A DNA stretch of 64,000 nucleotides, from the NCBI GenBank assembly GCA_900708905.1, contig CAADRB010000005.1, positions 5,544,332 to 5,608,331 of the forward strand, written 5' to 3'. This document shows positions 63,401 to 64,000 of the stretch, piece after piece. Each line of letters opens with the position of its first letter. Within the stretch, counting starts at the first letter, position 1. The translations under genes were made by a program, and so were the position numbers. The notes beneath the pieces are model-generated. The model did no database searches. It saw nothing but the letters and a program-made list of their open reading frames with translations, and had not been told where the DNA came from. This DNA is from Hymenolepis diminuta. Taxonomy: Eukaryota > Platyhelminthes > Cestoda > Cyclophyllidea > Hymenolepididae.

Positions 63401-64000
63401 ATTTCGCAGGAGTGCAGGCATTTAAAACAGCTATTCTTCATTAAAAGAGTCCACGCCTTATTTTACAAGCACTTCAGTAAAACAAATGAAAAAATGAATT
63501 TCATAAAATTCGTTAAACTAAACCATTCAACCGCAGAAAGAGATAACAGTCATTGGTTTAAGAATTCATTAAATTTTCAGTCTGCTAAGAATAGTAATCT
63601 TTTACTTCAAGTACTTCTCATAACTGCGCCAAGGTTATAAACAGACGTACGCCCTTTCTCATACTCTTCTCAAAATTATTCCGCGCCTTTTTCAATTATC
63701 TTCTTGAGAAATTTGAAAAAAAAAGAAAAGAAATAAATGCGCCTTACGATAATATAATGATTTTTTTCATTTAATTACGTCAGGTATTGCGTTGTATTCA
63801 GTTAGATTAGCAATGCCCAAGTTGAACACATGAAAATAGATCGATCAAAATCGATCGATAAAATTTGTCAGATCAGTGGAAACACCTGCAAATAATCGAT
63901 AATTCGAATGCACAACGTAAATTTTATGCCTGAAAACAAAAAAAAGAGACAGTAAACAAGGAGTAAAAAATCTGAAGAGAAACACTTTTTTTTCCGTAGG
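57481..64000. other. No gene seen
   Basis: AT-rich. TGACCT and AGGTCA form an everted pair at 57952-57968. TTTG repeats lie near 58639-58654 and overlapping TCGATC motifs near 63840-63860. No exon or RNA gene is seen. Confidence 0.5.
58375..58725 (+). other. 116-codon open stretch lacking an early ATG, unrecognised
   Basis: The frame opens at a TTG; the first in-frame ATG is late (about residue 79). The translated composition is protein-like in the first 80 residues. The flanks show purine-rich sequence upstream (about 58320-58350). No splice sites of quality were identified and no family is recognised. It may be a chance frame. Confidence 0.12.

Noticed and set aside
1..64000. CRISPR arrays, bacterial operons, prophage or a defence system
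   Set aside because: No regular spacer-repeat array, no ribosome-binding-site-led gene strings, and clear spliceosomal introns show a eukaryotic genome.

Overview
The window is eukaryotic nuclear DNA from an invertebrate. It is AT-rich, has almost no long open frames, carries decayed transposons and microsatellites, and holds one intron-containing protein gene. The three introns of that gene are 72-77 bp with GT..AG ends. Very short introns, a PIM-type kinase, a mariner relative resembling those I associate with crustaceans, and an LTR element with a tRNA-Trp-type primer site together suggest an arthropod, perhaps a copepod. The taxon is an inference of low confidence.

Layout. 1-14.9 kb: gene-free, with degenerate SINE copies, a divergent local duplication (about 4.35 and 5.2 kb), a CpG-rich patch (7.3-7.5 kb) and a minus-strand LTR with its primer-binding site (12.7-13.4 kb). 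15.0-16.2 kb: a dead mariner-like element. 16.9-17.7 kb: a degenerate tandem repeat with a period near 313 bp. 19.66-21.98 kb, minus strand: the only confident gene, a four-exon PIM-like serine/threonine kinase of 567 residues with a visible core promoter (CCAAT, TATA, initiator) and a poly(A) signal. 22.1-64 kb: about 42 kb with no convincing gene. It holds more SINE copies, a second minus-strand LTR (50.47-50.74 kb), CpG-rich patches (30.7-31.2 and 49.2-49.5 kb), a cluster of nuclear-receptor half-sites (34.9-35.04 kb), several perfect hairpins, and two assembly gaps (45007-45014 and 56439-56529).

There is no operon or multi-gene system. The repeat content is the most likely undescribed material: one tRNA-derived SINE family explains at least thirteen scattered sequences, and two unrelated LTRs and one mariner remnant account for other odd stretches. 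The gene-poor sequence on either side of the kinase, with local CpG-rich and receptor-site clusters, could be regulatory DNA or large introns of a gene whose exons lie outside the window. I cannot decide between these from sequence alone.
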